From positions 3,436,559 to 3,500,558 of the forward strand of contig NZ_KZ293963.1 of the NCBI RefSeq assembly GCF_002352765.1: DNA of 64,000 bases, in the 5' to 3' direction. The position numbers and the translations under genes were made by a program. The stretch comes from Alteribacter populi. Its GTDB lineage: Bacteria > Bacillota > Bacilli > Bacillales > Salisediminibacteriaceae. The notes beneath the pieces are model-generated. The model searched no databases. It was not told where the DNA came from and was given only the letters and a program-made list of their open reading frames with translations. Position 1 is the stretch's first letter. Each line of letters begins with the position of its first letter. Positions 35,136 to 43,672 of this stretch are shown here, in pieces.

Positions 35136-38100
35136 ATGCTTACTGAAGGAATTTACGAACAAATTATTTCTGAAAAATTAAAGAATGAACTTGAAATGCA
35201 CCAAAACGTTGATATTCGTAAAGAGAAGCTTGATGTTGAAGATGCGAAAAAGATGTTATCGTCATATATTTCTCATGTGACTAGAAAAGCTCTAAGTTAT
35301 GTACGGGATGAGGGAGCGAACGATCAAGATGCCTTACTGAAACAAATCAAAACGTGTAATGACATTATTCATATTTTAAGTGAGCAACTTATGGAAGACG
35401 AGTTTCAATCTTTACAGATCTCAGATGAAGGGGAAGTATTAACTTCCATTTATTCAAAACTAAATCATGTAAGAGGTTTAAAGAAAGGCGAGGTCATTAG
35501 ACCAATTACGCCAATATCAGAAAGCTCTTTGTTTACTGGATCACACCATGAACCGAATATGTTAGGGGAATTGAAGAAGGAGATTCAAACGTCAGACCGG
35601 ATTGATATGCTTGTCTCATTTATTAAGTGGAGTGGCCTTCGGTGTATCATTGAGGAGTTAAGAGATTTCACTGAAAACAAAAGAGGAAAACTTAGAGTCA
35701 TAACAACATCTTATATGGAAGCTTCTGATTATAAAGCCATTGTAGAACTAAGCAAGCTTGCTAATACAGAGGTAAGAATTTCCTATGATGTTGAACGAAC
35801 TAGGCTACATGCAAAAGCTTACATGTTCAAGAGGAAAACAGGATTTTCAACTGCATACATAGGTTCTTCAAACTTATCTAATCCAGCACTTACATCAGGC
35901 TTAGAGTGGAATTTAAAAGTAACGGAGAAGGATTCCTTTGATGTAGTAAAAAAGTTTGATGCTACATTCGAAAGTTATTGGAACGATGGTGAATTTATTC
36001 GTTTTGATCATGAACAAGAAGCAGATGTAACGAGATTAAAAAACGCATTAAATAAGTCAAAGGTAAAAGAAAAGAATAGTCCGGCATTTTTATTTGATAT
36101 CCAGCCCTATCATTACCAAAAAGAAATTTTAGAAAGCTTACAAGCAGAACGAGAAGTTTTTGGAAGGAATAAGAATTTGTTAGTTGCTGCTACTGGTGTT
36201 GGAAAAACAGTCATTTCTGCATTTGATTATAAAAGGTTTGTCAAGAAACATAAAAGGTTACCGAAGCTTTTATTTGTTGCACATAGAGAAGAAATACTGA
36301 AGCAAAGTCGAGATACGTTTCGAGCAATATTAAAGGATTATAACTTTGGTGACTTGTTAGTCGGAGGACAAGCACCTAGTTCGATTGAGCAATTATTTAT
36401 TAGTATTCAAAGTTTCAATAGTACAAAGCTATATAAAAATACTACTCCTGATTTTTACGATTTTATTATTGTCGATGAGTTTCATCACGCTGCGGCAGAC
36501 TCTTATCAGAAATTATTAAGTTACTACACGCCACAAATATTGTTAGGGTTAACAGCTACACCTGAGCGAATGGATGGCAAAAATGTATTAGAATACTTTG
36601 AGGATAAAGTGGCTGCTGAGATGCGTTTACCAGAAGCGATTGATCAGAAGCTGTTATCTCCATTTCAATATTTTTGTGTAACTGACACCGTTGATTTATC
36701 CAAATTAAAATGGAGCCGAAGAGGGTACGATATTCGAGAATTAGAAAATGTTTATACTTCTAATAAGTTAAGAAGTAACCAAATTATCAAAGCGCTAGAG
36801 AAATACGTAAGTGATCTAGACGAGGTTAAAGGGCTTGGATTTTGCGTTAGCATTGAGCATGCAAAATACATGGCCGATTATTTTAACGAAATGAATGTTC
36901 CATCGGTTGCCTTGTACGGAGACGTTGATCGAAAAACGAGGGAAGAAGCTAAGAGCAAACTGGTGAATGGGGAGATCACGTTTATTTTTGTTGTTGATTT
37001 ATACAATGAAGGTGTTGATATCCCAGAAGTGAACACAATTCTATTTTTACGACCAACTGAAAGTTTGACCGTCTTTCTTCAACAATTAGGAAGAGGGCTT
37101 CGGTTGTCTGATGGGAAAGAATGTCTCACTGTTTTAGACTTTGTTGGTCAAGCTCATCGAAATTATGATTTTGAAGCAAAATTTCGTGCTATAACAGGTA
37201 GAACAAAACATTCAGTAAAATACTATGTTGAAAATGGATTTTTTAATTTACCAAAGGGTTGCTTTATTCAACTCGAAAAACAAGCAAAAGAATATGTTTT
37301 GAGGAATATTAATGATCATTCGAATACACGTAGAAATCTTGTTACTAAAATGAAATATTTTGAAGAGGATACAGAGTTAGAGTTAACTCTTTTTAATTTC
37401 TTAAAGCATTATCAACTATCCTTACATGACTTTTATGGGAAAAATGGTGATCGCTCATTTCAACGAATGAAGGTTGAAGCTGGTAAAAAAGATGATTTTA
37501 CTTGCGACAATGAGAAAGCGGTTTTAAAACGTTTTCCAAACTTTTTTCACATTGATTCAAAAGATTATCTTTCCTTTTTGCTTCGATATATGGAAGAAGG
37601 GAAAGTCGAAACTGAAAATGAGAAGTTAATGCTCACCATGCTTTACTATTCCTTTTACCCTTCTGCCCCTAGTAAAGAAGGCTTTCGTTCTTTTAGAGAA
37701 GGGCTAGAAAAAATATTGAAAACAGAAGAAATACGTGATGAGTTAAAAGCAATTTTAGAGTATAAATACTCTACCATAAGCTTTGTGGAAAAAGCTCATG
37801 ACTTTTCGTTTCAATGCCCTCTTAAGGTGCATAGCCATTATTCAACAGCACAGATTTTAGCTGCATTTGGCTTTTTTAATGAAGATAAAAGTCCTGCGTT
37901 CCGAGAAGGAGTAAAGCATTTTGAAGATAAGAATCTTGATATATTCTTTATCACGTTAAATAAATCTGAAAAAGACTTTTCCCCTTCTACATTGTATGAC
38001 GATTATGCCATTAATGAGCGTTTATTTCATTGGCAAACTCAGAGCCGAGTATCAGATGGGAGTAAAACGGCGGAAAGGTATATTAATCATAAAAAGAACG

Positions 38101-38282
38101 GGCATCAGATTGCATTATTTGTAAGGGAATATAAAAAAGAACAGGGTTACACGTCTCCGTTTGTGTTCTTAGGAACAGCTGATCATATCAAGCATTCAGG
38201 CAGCAAGCCAATGAGCTTTGTGTGGAAGTTAAAAGAAGAAATGCCGCCACATCTTATCGAAAAGGCAAGTAGAGTGATATGA
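35136..38282 (+). CDS. PLD nuclease-SF2 helicase-DUF3427 protein
   Basis: 1048 residues, start behind AAGAGGTG. An N-terminal helical region is followed by a phospholipase-D-type nuclease (HAKAYMF at about 225, then GSSNLS at 243). The SF2 DEAD/DEAH helicase has AATGVGKT (about 352), DEFHHA (447), LTATPERMDG (473), and motif VI QQLGRGLRLSDGK (649). The C-terminal 350 residues match the DUF3427 type, ending in a conserved-looking GTADHIKHSGSKPMSFVWKL. Only one HKD half-site is seen, so activity may need dimerisation. The gene looks more AT-rich than its neighbours, hinting at transfer (visual impression). Confidence 0.88.
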   Translation: MLTEGIYEQIISEKLKNELEMHQNVDIRKEKLDVEDAKKMLSSYISHVTRKALSYVRDEGANDQDALLKQIKTCNDIIHILSEQLMEDEFQSLQISDEGEVLTSIYSKLNHVRGLKKGEVIRPITPISESSLFTGSHHEPNMLGELKKEIQTSDRIDMLVSFIKWSGLRCIIEELRDFTENKRGKLRVITTSYMEASDYKAIVELSKLANTEVRISYDVERTRLHAKAYMFKRKTGFSTAYIGSSNLSNPALTSGLEWNLKVTEKDSFDVVKKFDATFESYWNDGEFIRFDHEQEADVTRLKNALNKSKVKEKNSPAFLFDIQPYHYQKEILESLQAEREVFGRNKNLLVAATGVGKTVISAFDYKRFVKKHKRLPKLLFVAHREEILKQSRDTFRAILKDYNFGDLLVGGQAPSSIEQLFISIQSFNSTKLYKNTTPDFYDFIIVDEFHHAAADSYQKLLSYYTPQILLGLTATPERMDGKNVLEYFEDKVAAEMRLPEAIDQKLLSPFQYFCVTDTVDLSKLKWSRRGYDIRELENVYTSNKLRSNQIIKALEKYVSDLDEVKGLGFCVSIEHAKYMADYFNEMNVPSVALYGDVDRKTREEAKSKLVNGEITFIFVVDLYNEGVDIPEVNTILFLRPTESLTVFLQQLGRGLRLSDGKECLTVLDFVGQAHRNYDFEAKFRAITGRTKHSVKYYVENGFFNLPKGCFIQLEKQAKEYVLRNINDHSNTRRNLVTKMKYFEEDTELELTLFNFLKHYQLSLHDFYGKNGDRSFQRMKVEAGKKDDFTCDNEKAVLKRFPNFFHIDSKDYLSFLLRYMEEGKVETENEKLMLTMLYYSFYPSAPSKEGFRSFREGLEKILKTEEIRDELKAILEYKYSTISFVEKAHDFSFQCPLKVHSHYSTAQILAAFGFFNEDKSPAFREGVKHFEDKNLDIFFITLNKSEKDFSPSTLYDDYAINERLFHWQTQSRVSDGSKTAERYINHKKNGHQIALFVREYKKEQGYTSPFVFLGTADHIKHSGSKPMSFVWKLKEEMPPHLIEKASRVI

Positions 38283-38295
38283 ACCTGTGAAAATG

Positions 38296-38322
38296 GTCTT
38301 CTTATACGAGAAGGCTATTTTT
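38296..38322 (+). terminator. Weak terminator between convergent helicase and NUDIX genes
   Basis: GTCTTCT pairs with AGAAGGC, then TATTTTT. It overlaps the last codons of the NUDIX gene. Confidence 0.45.
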
Positions 38323-38710
38323 CGTTCATTAACTGTTCTACAGCAGGAATATCAGCAGGTGCCCACTTTAATGATTCAAGGTTCTCTCTTTTTAGCCAAA
38401 CCAATGAGGAATGTTCACTGGGAACCGGGCTTCCTTTGATAATCTTAGATTTAATACAAATCAACGTAATAATAAAATCTTCATATTCATGAGTGTGTTC
38501 ATGAAATAACTCACTCGTTTCAATGATACATCCTAGTTCTTCTTCAATTTCTCTTCTTAATGCAGTGAAGATGTCTTCGTCCTTTTCAACCTTTCCACCT
38601 GGAAACTCCCACACATTTGGAATGCTCATCTTAGGTGACCTTAGGGTACATAGGATTTCACCTTGTCCATTTTCGATTATTCCTGCAACAACGTTGACAA
38701 CTTTTTTCAA
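38315..38710 (-). CDS. MutT-like NUDIX pyrophosphohydrolase
   Basis: 131 residues. A complete NUDIX box GGKVEKDEDIFTALRREIEEELG fits Gx5Ex7REUxEExGU; it is preceded by WEFPGGK. TTG 38710 is the start, 8 bp after GGAG. It is the 8-oxo-dGTPase/(deoxy)nucleoside triphosphate pyrophosphatase type. Convergent and 32 bp from the DUF3427 helicase; NUDIX genes often sit beside such helicases (recollection), so a nucleotide-clearing partner role is possible. Confidence 0.88.
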   Translation of the reverse strand: MKKVVNVVAGIIENGQGEILCTLRSPKMSIPNVWEFPGGKVEKDEDIFTALRREIEEELGCIIETSELFHEHTHEYEDFIITLICIKSKIIKGSPVPSEHSSLVWLKRENLESLKWAPADIPAVEQLMNEK

Positions 38711-38764
38711 TGGTATCGCTCCTACAAATAAAGTCTATGAATATCATATCATAACGTTTTTTGT

Positions 38765-38815
38765 GGGACATGGGGACATGGGACATGGGGACAGACATGG
38801 GACATGGGGACAGGT
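38765..38815 (+). repeat. G-rich tandem repeat with quadruplex pattern
   Basis: Units of GGGACAT repeat with alternating three- and four-G runs. From 38765 to 38790 the pattern is G3-ACAT-G4-ACAT-G3-ACAT-G4, fitting a four-tract G-quadruplex with 4-nt loops; a further pair of G runs follows to 38809. It is in the 5' region of the NUDIX gene, on the non-template side for that gene. Confidence 0.7.
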
Positions 38816-38913
38816 CCCGTGTCCCGGCAGTTCTAACCTGGATTCCCTAAATGTATAACGATAACTTCGCCTTAAACCGCTGAATGAATATTGCCACCGA
38901 GTGCCTTTTTTAA

Positions 38914-39036
38914 TTTATGCCTGCCCCCTCGGGGCAGGCATAAATTCAGGTTGTCGAGAAACCCACAGTTTTTTCAAAACGTGGGTTTCTCGACAATCTG
39001 AAAATGGTGACTATATTGATATATAGTCACCATTTT
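38914..39036. repeat. Three consecutive perfect hairpins
   Basis: Hairpin 1: 38914-38927 with 38931-38944, 14 bp, core GCCTGCCCC/GGGGCAGGC, loop CTC. Hairpin 2: 38951-38966 with 38981-38996, 16 bp, TTGTCGAGAAACCCAC. Hairpin 3: 39001-39016 with 39021-39036, 16 bp, AAAATGGTGACTATAT, loop TGAT. No mismatches in any. The third ends in TTTT and can terminate the plus strand; read on the minus strand it could terminate the alpha/beta-hydrolase transcript. Confidence 0.85.
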
Positions 39037-39132
39037 ATACCTATTTACCCTACCACTCTTTAGGGTCTGCTGCTCTTACTAATACATCTGATAATTGCTT
39101 GCGCCAGTTTTTACTTCTTGCCACTTATTCTT

Positions 39133-39975
39133 TTATCTCGAACTAAGCTTTACAACTGAATTAATAATTTGATCCCAGTCTTCACTATGAATCTCGTGTC
39201 CTGATCCATCAAGAGTCACTAATTCAGCATGAGGGAGGGCTTTCGCAAGAGCAAGCCCGTGCTCGTATGGCAGAGCTGGGTCTTTTGTACCATGAATAAC
39301 GAGCGCAGGTACGCTGATCTCACCCATTCTATCGAAATACACGTCTCCTCCTTGCAGCATGGCATGATTAAATCTGCTCGGCAGTTGCTTGGCACGATTT
39401 GCTTCTCTTTCCGCCAACTTATATATTCTTTCCTGCTCATAAGGTTTGGTGCCGACTAAAGTTTTCCAGCCATCTGCAAGATAGGGAATGACCTTCTCCA
39501 GATTTGTCCAATCTATGAAAGAACTTTTCGCATGGTGATTTAGTATGCTCTGATCCATTGGAGGTAGTTTTTCCATCTCAGTCCCGAACACACTTGATGC
39601 AATTAGCGTAAGCTTACATACGCGTTCCGGGTATCTCAAGGCAAGAATTTGGCCGATCATACCGCCCAGTGACATTCCAACGATATGAGCGTACTTTATG
39701 GAATAAGCATCCAGTACACCTGCTGCATCGTCAGCCAAGTCCGTTATTGTATAATTGGAAGTACCAGGTTCATAAACGGTCGATCGCCCAAGGTCCCGAT
39801 GATCGTAACGAATGACAAACCTCCCCTGATCGGCGAGGCGAAGACAGAAGTCCTCATCCCACCAGTCCAATGATGACATCGCTCCCATGATTAGAAGCAC
39901 AGCTGGGTCCTTAGGGTTTCCAAAGCTGTCAGTACATATATCGACTTTATTTACTCTCAGTATTTGTTCACTCAT
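39133..39975 (-). CDS. Alpha/beta hydrolase
   Basis: 280 residues, start ATG 39975 behind CGGAGGT. Nucleophile elbow GMSLGG near residue 100, acid HGTKDPALP, and His in GSGHEIHSEDW complete the triad. The N-terminal DHRDLGRSTVYEPGTSNYTI resembles RdmC/aclacinomycin-methylesterase-like and haloalkane-type hydrolases. The substrate is unknown. It is monocistronic. Confidence 0.85.
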   Translation of the reverse strand: MSEQILRVNKVDICTDSFGNPKDPAVLLIMGAMSSLDWWDEDFCLRLADQGRFVIRYDHRDLGRSTVYEPGTSNYTITDLADDAAGVLDAYSIKYAHIVGMSLGGMIGQILALRYPERVCKLTLIASSVFGTEMEKLPPMDQSILNHHAKSSFIDWTNLEKVIPYLADGWKTLVGTKPYEQERIYKLAEREANRAKQLPSRFNHAMLQGGDVYFDRMGEISVPALVIHGTKDPALPYEHGLALAKALPHAELVTLDGSGHEIHSEDWDQIINSVVKLSSR

Positions 39976-40387
39976 GTTTATTACCTCCGTATTATTTATT
40001 ATCTAATCGCCGTTACAAAGGCGCAGATCAATAAACTCTTTCCGGAGTATGATTGGCCTGCCCCTTTAATTATCGGAGTCGAACCCACTTGATAATCATA
40101 ACGAGGCCTCCTTTTAAATGTTATTTAATATGGGAATTATCCCTATATTTATTACTAGAACATAGGGACATCCCCTCACATACCAAAATTTTCTTGTTGT
40201 TTTTATCTCAGATACTGCTAAGCAACTATTCCTTTTAATTCTAGATGGGGGAATAACTATTACATCGCGAGTACCTATAAAAAAAGACATTGTGGAAACA
40301 ATCCAATTCAAGAGTGCTTCCTTAAAAGAAGGGTCAACGCTCTTTTTTCATTATATTGCGGCTCCATCATTTAGGTAGAGCTCTCCT
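39976..40387. other. Gene-free stretch with one plus-strand hairpin
   Basis: About 410 bp with no supported gene. Near 40313-40347 AAGAGTGCTTCCTT can pair with AAGGGTCAACGCTCTT followed by TTTT, a plus-strand terminator-like hairpin with no obvious gene before it. A 61-codon frame across it has no ribosome site. Confidence 0.4.
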
Positions 40388-41647
40388 TTACTGAGCTTGC
40401 TTTTCGGCTGAGGGAGTAAATAAGGTTAGTTTGTCAATCGGCTTTAGCGAACGCAAAATCGGGTGGAGAAGCCAATACAGGCTAAATAGTACCATAATCA
40501 TCCCTGATAGAATGAACGGATAAACCGGGCTAAACATGGAGCTGATCGTACCTCCAAGGAGTGCCCCAACTGGCTGACCAATGGCGGCAAAGCTAGTGAG
40601 GACCGTAATGACTCGGCCAATCATCTTTACTTCGACCTGCTGCTGAATGATCGAAAATAAGAGAATATTAATGACCCCGACCGCAATAAACCCGATGCCA
40701 TAAAAGACGATGGAAAACCAAGCAGGAAGCAAGGTAGCCCCTAGCCAAAAGAGGCCTGCCCACAGTGCCGAGACCATCGTTAGTGACCCGTATGGCAGCT
40801 GTTTAATTCGAGGCGTAAGAATGGAACCGCCTAGCATTCCTAGTGTCATCGCCACCATAAAATAGCCATAAAAGGCTTCACTGCCTCCTTGCATGAGAGA
40901 AAAGGCAGGAAGGGAAGCGAACATGCCGCCTACAAAGAAATTGACAAAAACCGCTGAAACAATGATATGGGGGAGAATCGAGTGACGAATGTACTCTATG
41001 CCTGCTTTTAAATCCTTCTTATAGCTTTGAATTAAGATTTTGGTTTTATATGTGTCCGAGTCATTTGTGACTTTGTTCGCTTCAAAACGAAACAATAGGT
41101 AAAGTAACGATGTGATCGCATGACAGCAGGCGGTAATAAGAACGGCCTGCACACTACCAATGACAGCAACTAATACCCCTGCAACGGCTAGAAAGACAAT
41201 ATCAAGGCTCTCCCGTAGCGTATTGATATAGGAGTTTGCTTTTACGACATTTGCTTTTCCGACAAAAGAAGGGACAAGTGTCGTTTCAATAGGATAGGTA
41301 AACGCCGAAATGAGTGCTACGGAAAACATAATCATAATGACGTAGGATACTTGCAATACAGAAAACGCGTAAAGGAGGGGGATTAAAAAAAGCAGCATCG
41401 ATTTCGCTAACTCACATACGATCAAGGCTTTTTTATATGAGACGTAATTGGCGAATGGTGAAATGAGAAAACTGATACAGCTAGGAAGGCTGATAACAAA
41501 AAATGCCACACCTGAATAAAAAGGGTCGCCACTAATGTAAAGCACTAAGAGCATACCCGCAATACTATAAATCCCGGTACCGATCGCTTTTACAAAGACA
41601 CCTGAGAGTAAAATATTAAAATTATAACTGAACAATCGCTGGTTCAT
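40388..41647 (-). CDS. MFS transporter
   Basis: 419 residues, 12 predicted helices, of the MFS_3/macrolide-efflux-like type (GIYSIAGMLLVLYISGDPF start, FTYPIETTLVPSFVG, GVINILLFSIIQQQVEVKMIGRV). It overlaps the ArsR-like gene by 4 bp (start and stop share bases), so translation is coupled. It probably exports a toxic compound sensed by that regulator. The residue pattern and genetic partner parallel the single-chain fusion at 8922. Confidence 0.87.
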   Translation of the reverse strand: MNQRLFSYNFNILLSGVFVKAIGTGIYSIAGMLLVLYISGDPFYSGVAFFVISLPSCISFLISPFANYVSYKKALIVCELAKSMLLFLIPLLYAFSVLQVSYVIMIMFSVALISAFTYPIETTLVPSFVGKANVVKANSYINTLRESLDIVFLAVAGVLVAVIGSVQAVLITACCHAITSLLYLLFRFEANKVTNDSDTYKTKILIQSYKKDLKAGIEYIRHSILPHIIVSAVFVNFFVGGMFASLPAFSLMQGGSEAFYGYFMVAMTLGMLGGSILTPRIKQLPYGSLTMVSALWAGLFWLGATLLPAWFSIVFYGIGFIAVGVINILLFSIIQQQVEVKMIGRVITVLTSFAAIGQPVGALLGGTISSMFSPVYPFILSGMIMVLFSLYWLLHPILRSLKPIDKLTLFTPSAEKQAQ

Positions 41648-42111
41648 TCTGCTTCGTCCTCCTCATCATGTGAAATCGTGCATTCAACGCGGTACGCTAC
41701 ACGTTTTTTGTGCGAAGAGACTGAATGGCGTGCGAATTCTACAATCAGTTCTTGCAAGCGTTCATTAAATTGTTCCAATTCTTCAGGTGATAAAGTGAGC
41801 GTTGCTGAATTCTTAGTGTGTACTGAGCTTTTCTTTGTGTAGTCTTGATCTTCTAATGTGAAACTTAATGCTTTTGAGCGGTAATATTTCTCAACAATCC
41901 CTTTCGATGTGTCTTCATGGTCGAGCTTAAGAATGCCATGATTGTAAAGCTTTTGGATGTGATAGTGGACGCTTCCCCCTGACTTCCCTAAATGGGTTGC
42001 AACTTGTTTCGCTGTCATTGTCTGATCATAGAGCAGCATAATAATTTGGCTTCGAAGTGGGTGGGAAATGATTTTTTGCTGCTCTAATGTAATCGTCATA
42101 TTCTTTGCCAT
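41644..42111 (-). CDS. ArsR-type winged-helix regulator
   Basis: 155 residues. Helix-turn-helix at about 10-80 (ISHPLRSQIIMLLYDQTMTA, HLGKSGGSVHYHIQKLYNHG), then a wing and a helical C-terminal region (LSPEELEQFNERLQELIVEF). No Cys metal site is visible, so it is not a classical metal sensor. It is cotranscribed with the MFS gene. A palindrome within its own promoter indicates autorepression. The post-HTH region is of the same general style as the C-terminus of the MFS fusion. Confidence 0.85.
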   Translation of the reverse strand: MAKNMTITLEQQKIISHPLRSQIIMLLYDQTMTAKQVATHLGKSGGSVHYHIQKLYNHGILKLDHEDTSKGIVEKYYRSKALSFTLEDQDYTKKSSVHTKNSATLTLSPEELEQFNERLQELIVEFARHSVSSHKKRVAYRVECTISHDEEDEAE

Positions 42112-42141
42112 AACATCACCTTCTTTTTATCATCTATTTTT

Positions 42142-42170
42142 ATAGTACGATCTAAAAAGTTAGATTACAA
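42142..42170 (-). promoter_or_regulatory. Promoter of the ArsR-MFS operon with operator in its spacer
   Basis: On the minus strand TTGTAA (42170-42165), 17 bp, TACTAT (42147-42142). The spacer and -35 edge hold the palindrome ATCTAA-CTTT-TTAGAT (42150-42165). A repressor on this site would block RNA polymerase directly. Start codon is about 30 bp downstream. Confidence 0.65.
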
Positions 42171-42306
42171 CCTTTTTTCAGACTTTTCGAAAAAATATTC
42201 AAATGTGAGTAGTTCCGGGGAATGTATTGGTTTTGTAATTTTTATTTAAAAGCAGGCAGCTACCTTCACGTCGCTCGTCTCAATGAGAAAACCAGCATTT
42301 AGTGGA

Positions 42307-42430
42307 ATCTAGTCAAAGCAGCAAGAAATCTGGTCAACCGGCGTCGAGATGTAGTCAAAAGAAGGTTTTATCTGGTTATTCAGGGTCGATCTGCTAAATT
42401 AGAGACGAAATCTAGTAAAATTGGCTAGAT
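42307..42430. repeat. 21-bp-phased degenerate repeat (ATCTAGTCAA unit)
   Basis: ATCT/ATGT motifs followed by (A/G)GTCAA or similar begin at 42307, 42328, 42349, 42370, 42389 and 42410: steps of 21, 21, 21, 19 and 21 bp. The unit is unrelated to the other 21-bp arrays. It overlaps the end of the replication-gene remnant. Confidence 0.7.
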
Positions 42431-42670
42431 GGGTTTTGTTGTCGATGACTTTACAAAACTCTTCAACGGTTTTAATTCAACTTTGATCGGATCAACTCTT
42501 TCGTTTTCTTTAGAAGCTTTTTTGTTTAGATAGTCGGTGATCGCGACAATGGTTTATTTTCTGTAGTAATCTCTATAGTAATCTCTGTAGTAATCTATGG
42601 TATTGTTCCTTTAAGTTTTTCACCTAAAGGAATAGAATGATTGCTTGAAGAAACATTTTGTCCCTTCGAA
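42425..42670 (-). pseudogene. Decayed C-terminal part of a phage-type replication gene
   Basis: Downstream of the stop at 42671, other minus frames read EITIEITTENK (the 12-bp repeat at 42561-42600) and then TIVAITDYLNKKASKENERV. ITTE-type linkers followed by IxxYLNKK are typical of phage/ICE replication organisers with the TIGR02220-like C-terminal domain (family knowledge). Frames differ from each other, so there are several indels. The frame ends at the TAG at 42427-42425. Confidence 0.55.
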
Positions 42671-43114
42671 TCATCCCTTCGAATTATCCTTTTGAATTCT
42701 TTTTGAATCGACTTTATAACCGTCCAAATAATAGCCACGACGAAAAAGATCAGTCTGGATATTCACCAAATTGACCCGGTATTGCTTCGTATGATCCCAG
42801 TTGTGATGCGGGTTGTTTCGCTCATCTAGCCAGCCTGCATCGACCAGCGCTTTTAAATACCTCCTCATTGCTTTACTTGAGACGGTCATCATCGTATCTT
42901 CCACCAGTTCCTCTGCTTTTTTATAGATCCAGCCGTTCAAAAGCTCAATGCCAAAGTCCTCGTTTCGCCTCCGCTCTTCTTCGATGACGAACCGGTCAAA
43001 ATCACCTATATACTGCGACCAGTAAATCATCTGATTGAGCACAAGTGCTAGCTTAAAATCCCCCGTCAATGCCAGGAGCTCTTCTTTGATTACAGACCTT
43101 TTTGGTTTTCTCAT
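42671..43114 (-). CDS. Phage/ICE-type replication protein, truncated
   Basis: 147 residues, start ATG 43114 behind CGGAGGGG. The N-terminus (KRSVIKEELLALTGDFKLAL, NQMIYWSQYIGDFDRF) and the winged-helix part (MMTVSSKAMRRYLKALVDAG, DHTKQYRVNL) match a replication-organiser family found in Bacillus phages and conjugative elements. It ends at a premature stop after KDSKRIQKDNSKG-like linker residues; the remains of the C-terminal domain follow out of frame. It suggests a former prophage or ICE. The DNA-binding half may still be made. Confidence 0.65.
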   Translation of the reverse strand: MRKPKRSVIKEELLALTGDFKLALVLNQMIYWSQYIGDFDRFVIEEERRRNEDFGIELLNGWIYKKAEELVEDTMMTVSSKAMRRYLKALVDAGWLDERNNPHHNWDHTKQYRVNLVNIQTDLFRRGYYLDGYKVDSKRIQKDNSKG

Positions 43115-43234
43115 CCATACCCCTCCGTTTTTTGATATGTCTTCATTTAATAGGTATGGAGAACTTAAGGGAAATGGGGAGGAGAAGTTTATATTTTATT
43201 AAGCTTTTTTGTAAATTGGTTTTGTTAGGAACTA

Positions 43235-43586
43235 TTCTACACAATATTGATTTTCTTCTACTCAAATGAATTTCATAATATGAGTGTGTCATTAGCTCAG
43301 AAATTATTCATATTAGAAGCATATTATACTTCCGCAGAAGTGTCGTGGTGTCTTCGGGCCTTTATAAGTAAGGCTGTTTTCTAAAAGACTGTTGTTCTTG
43401 ACACAAAATATATAAACTGCGACATAGAAGTAGATTGATTTCCGCTCCGGACAGTCGCGCGGAAAGCGAGCAGATGCAGGCCAACGGAGCTGCATTACAA
43501 TAAGAAATAATCAAGAAAACGGGGAGAAAATATTATTTTGAAGTTGTGTGCTTTTTTAAACAAGTGAATTATGAAAGTGATTCACT
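43235..43586 (-). repeat. Mosaic of R1, R2 and 21-bp repeat pieces
   Basis: TTCTACACAATATTGATTTTC then TTCTACTCAAATG (43235, 43256) echoes the 21-bp array at 10910. GAATTTCATAATATGAG starts an R1-like copy that ends AATTATGAAAGTGATTCAC at about 43586, with GCAGATGCAGGCCAACGGAG inside. Between them 43372-43402 (CTGTTTTCTAAAAGACTGTT) is an R2 arm. The region contains no gene. Confidence 0.55.
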
Positions 43587-43642
43587 CAAGGCTCCTTTTT
43601 AATAATGTTGCTCTTTTATTTCAAAGGGTCGTTTATCATAAG

Positions 43643-43672
43643 AAAAAAACCTAGCCTGCTAAAGCTAGGTTT
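43643..43672 (-). terminator. Terminator of the BCCT gene
   Basis: On the minus strand AAACCTAGC (43672-43664) pairs with GCTAGGTTT (43655-43647) and runs into TTTTTTTC. The stem overlaps the stop codon. Confidence 0.85.

Noticed and set aside
38914..39036. CRISPR-like array
   Set aside because: The hairpins are unlike one another and there are no repeated units with spacers.
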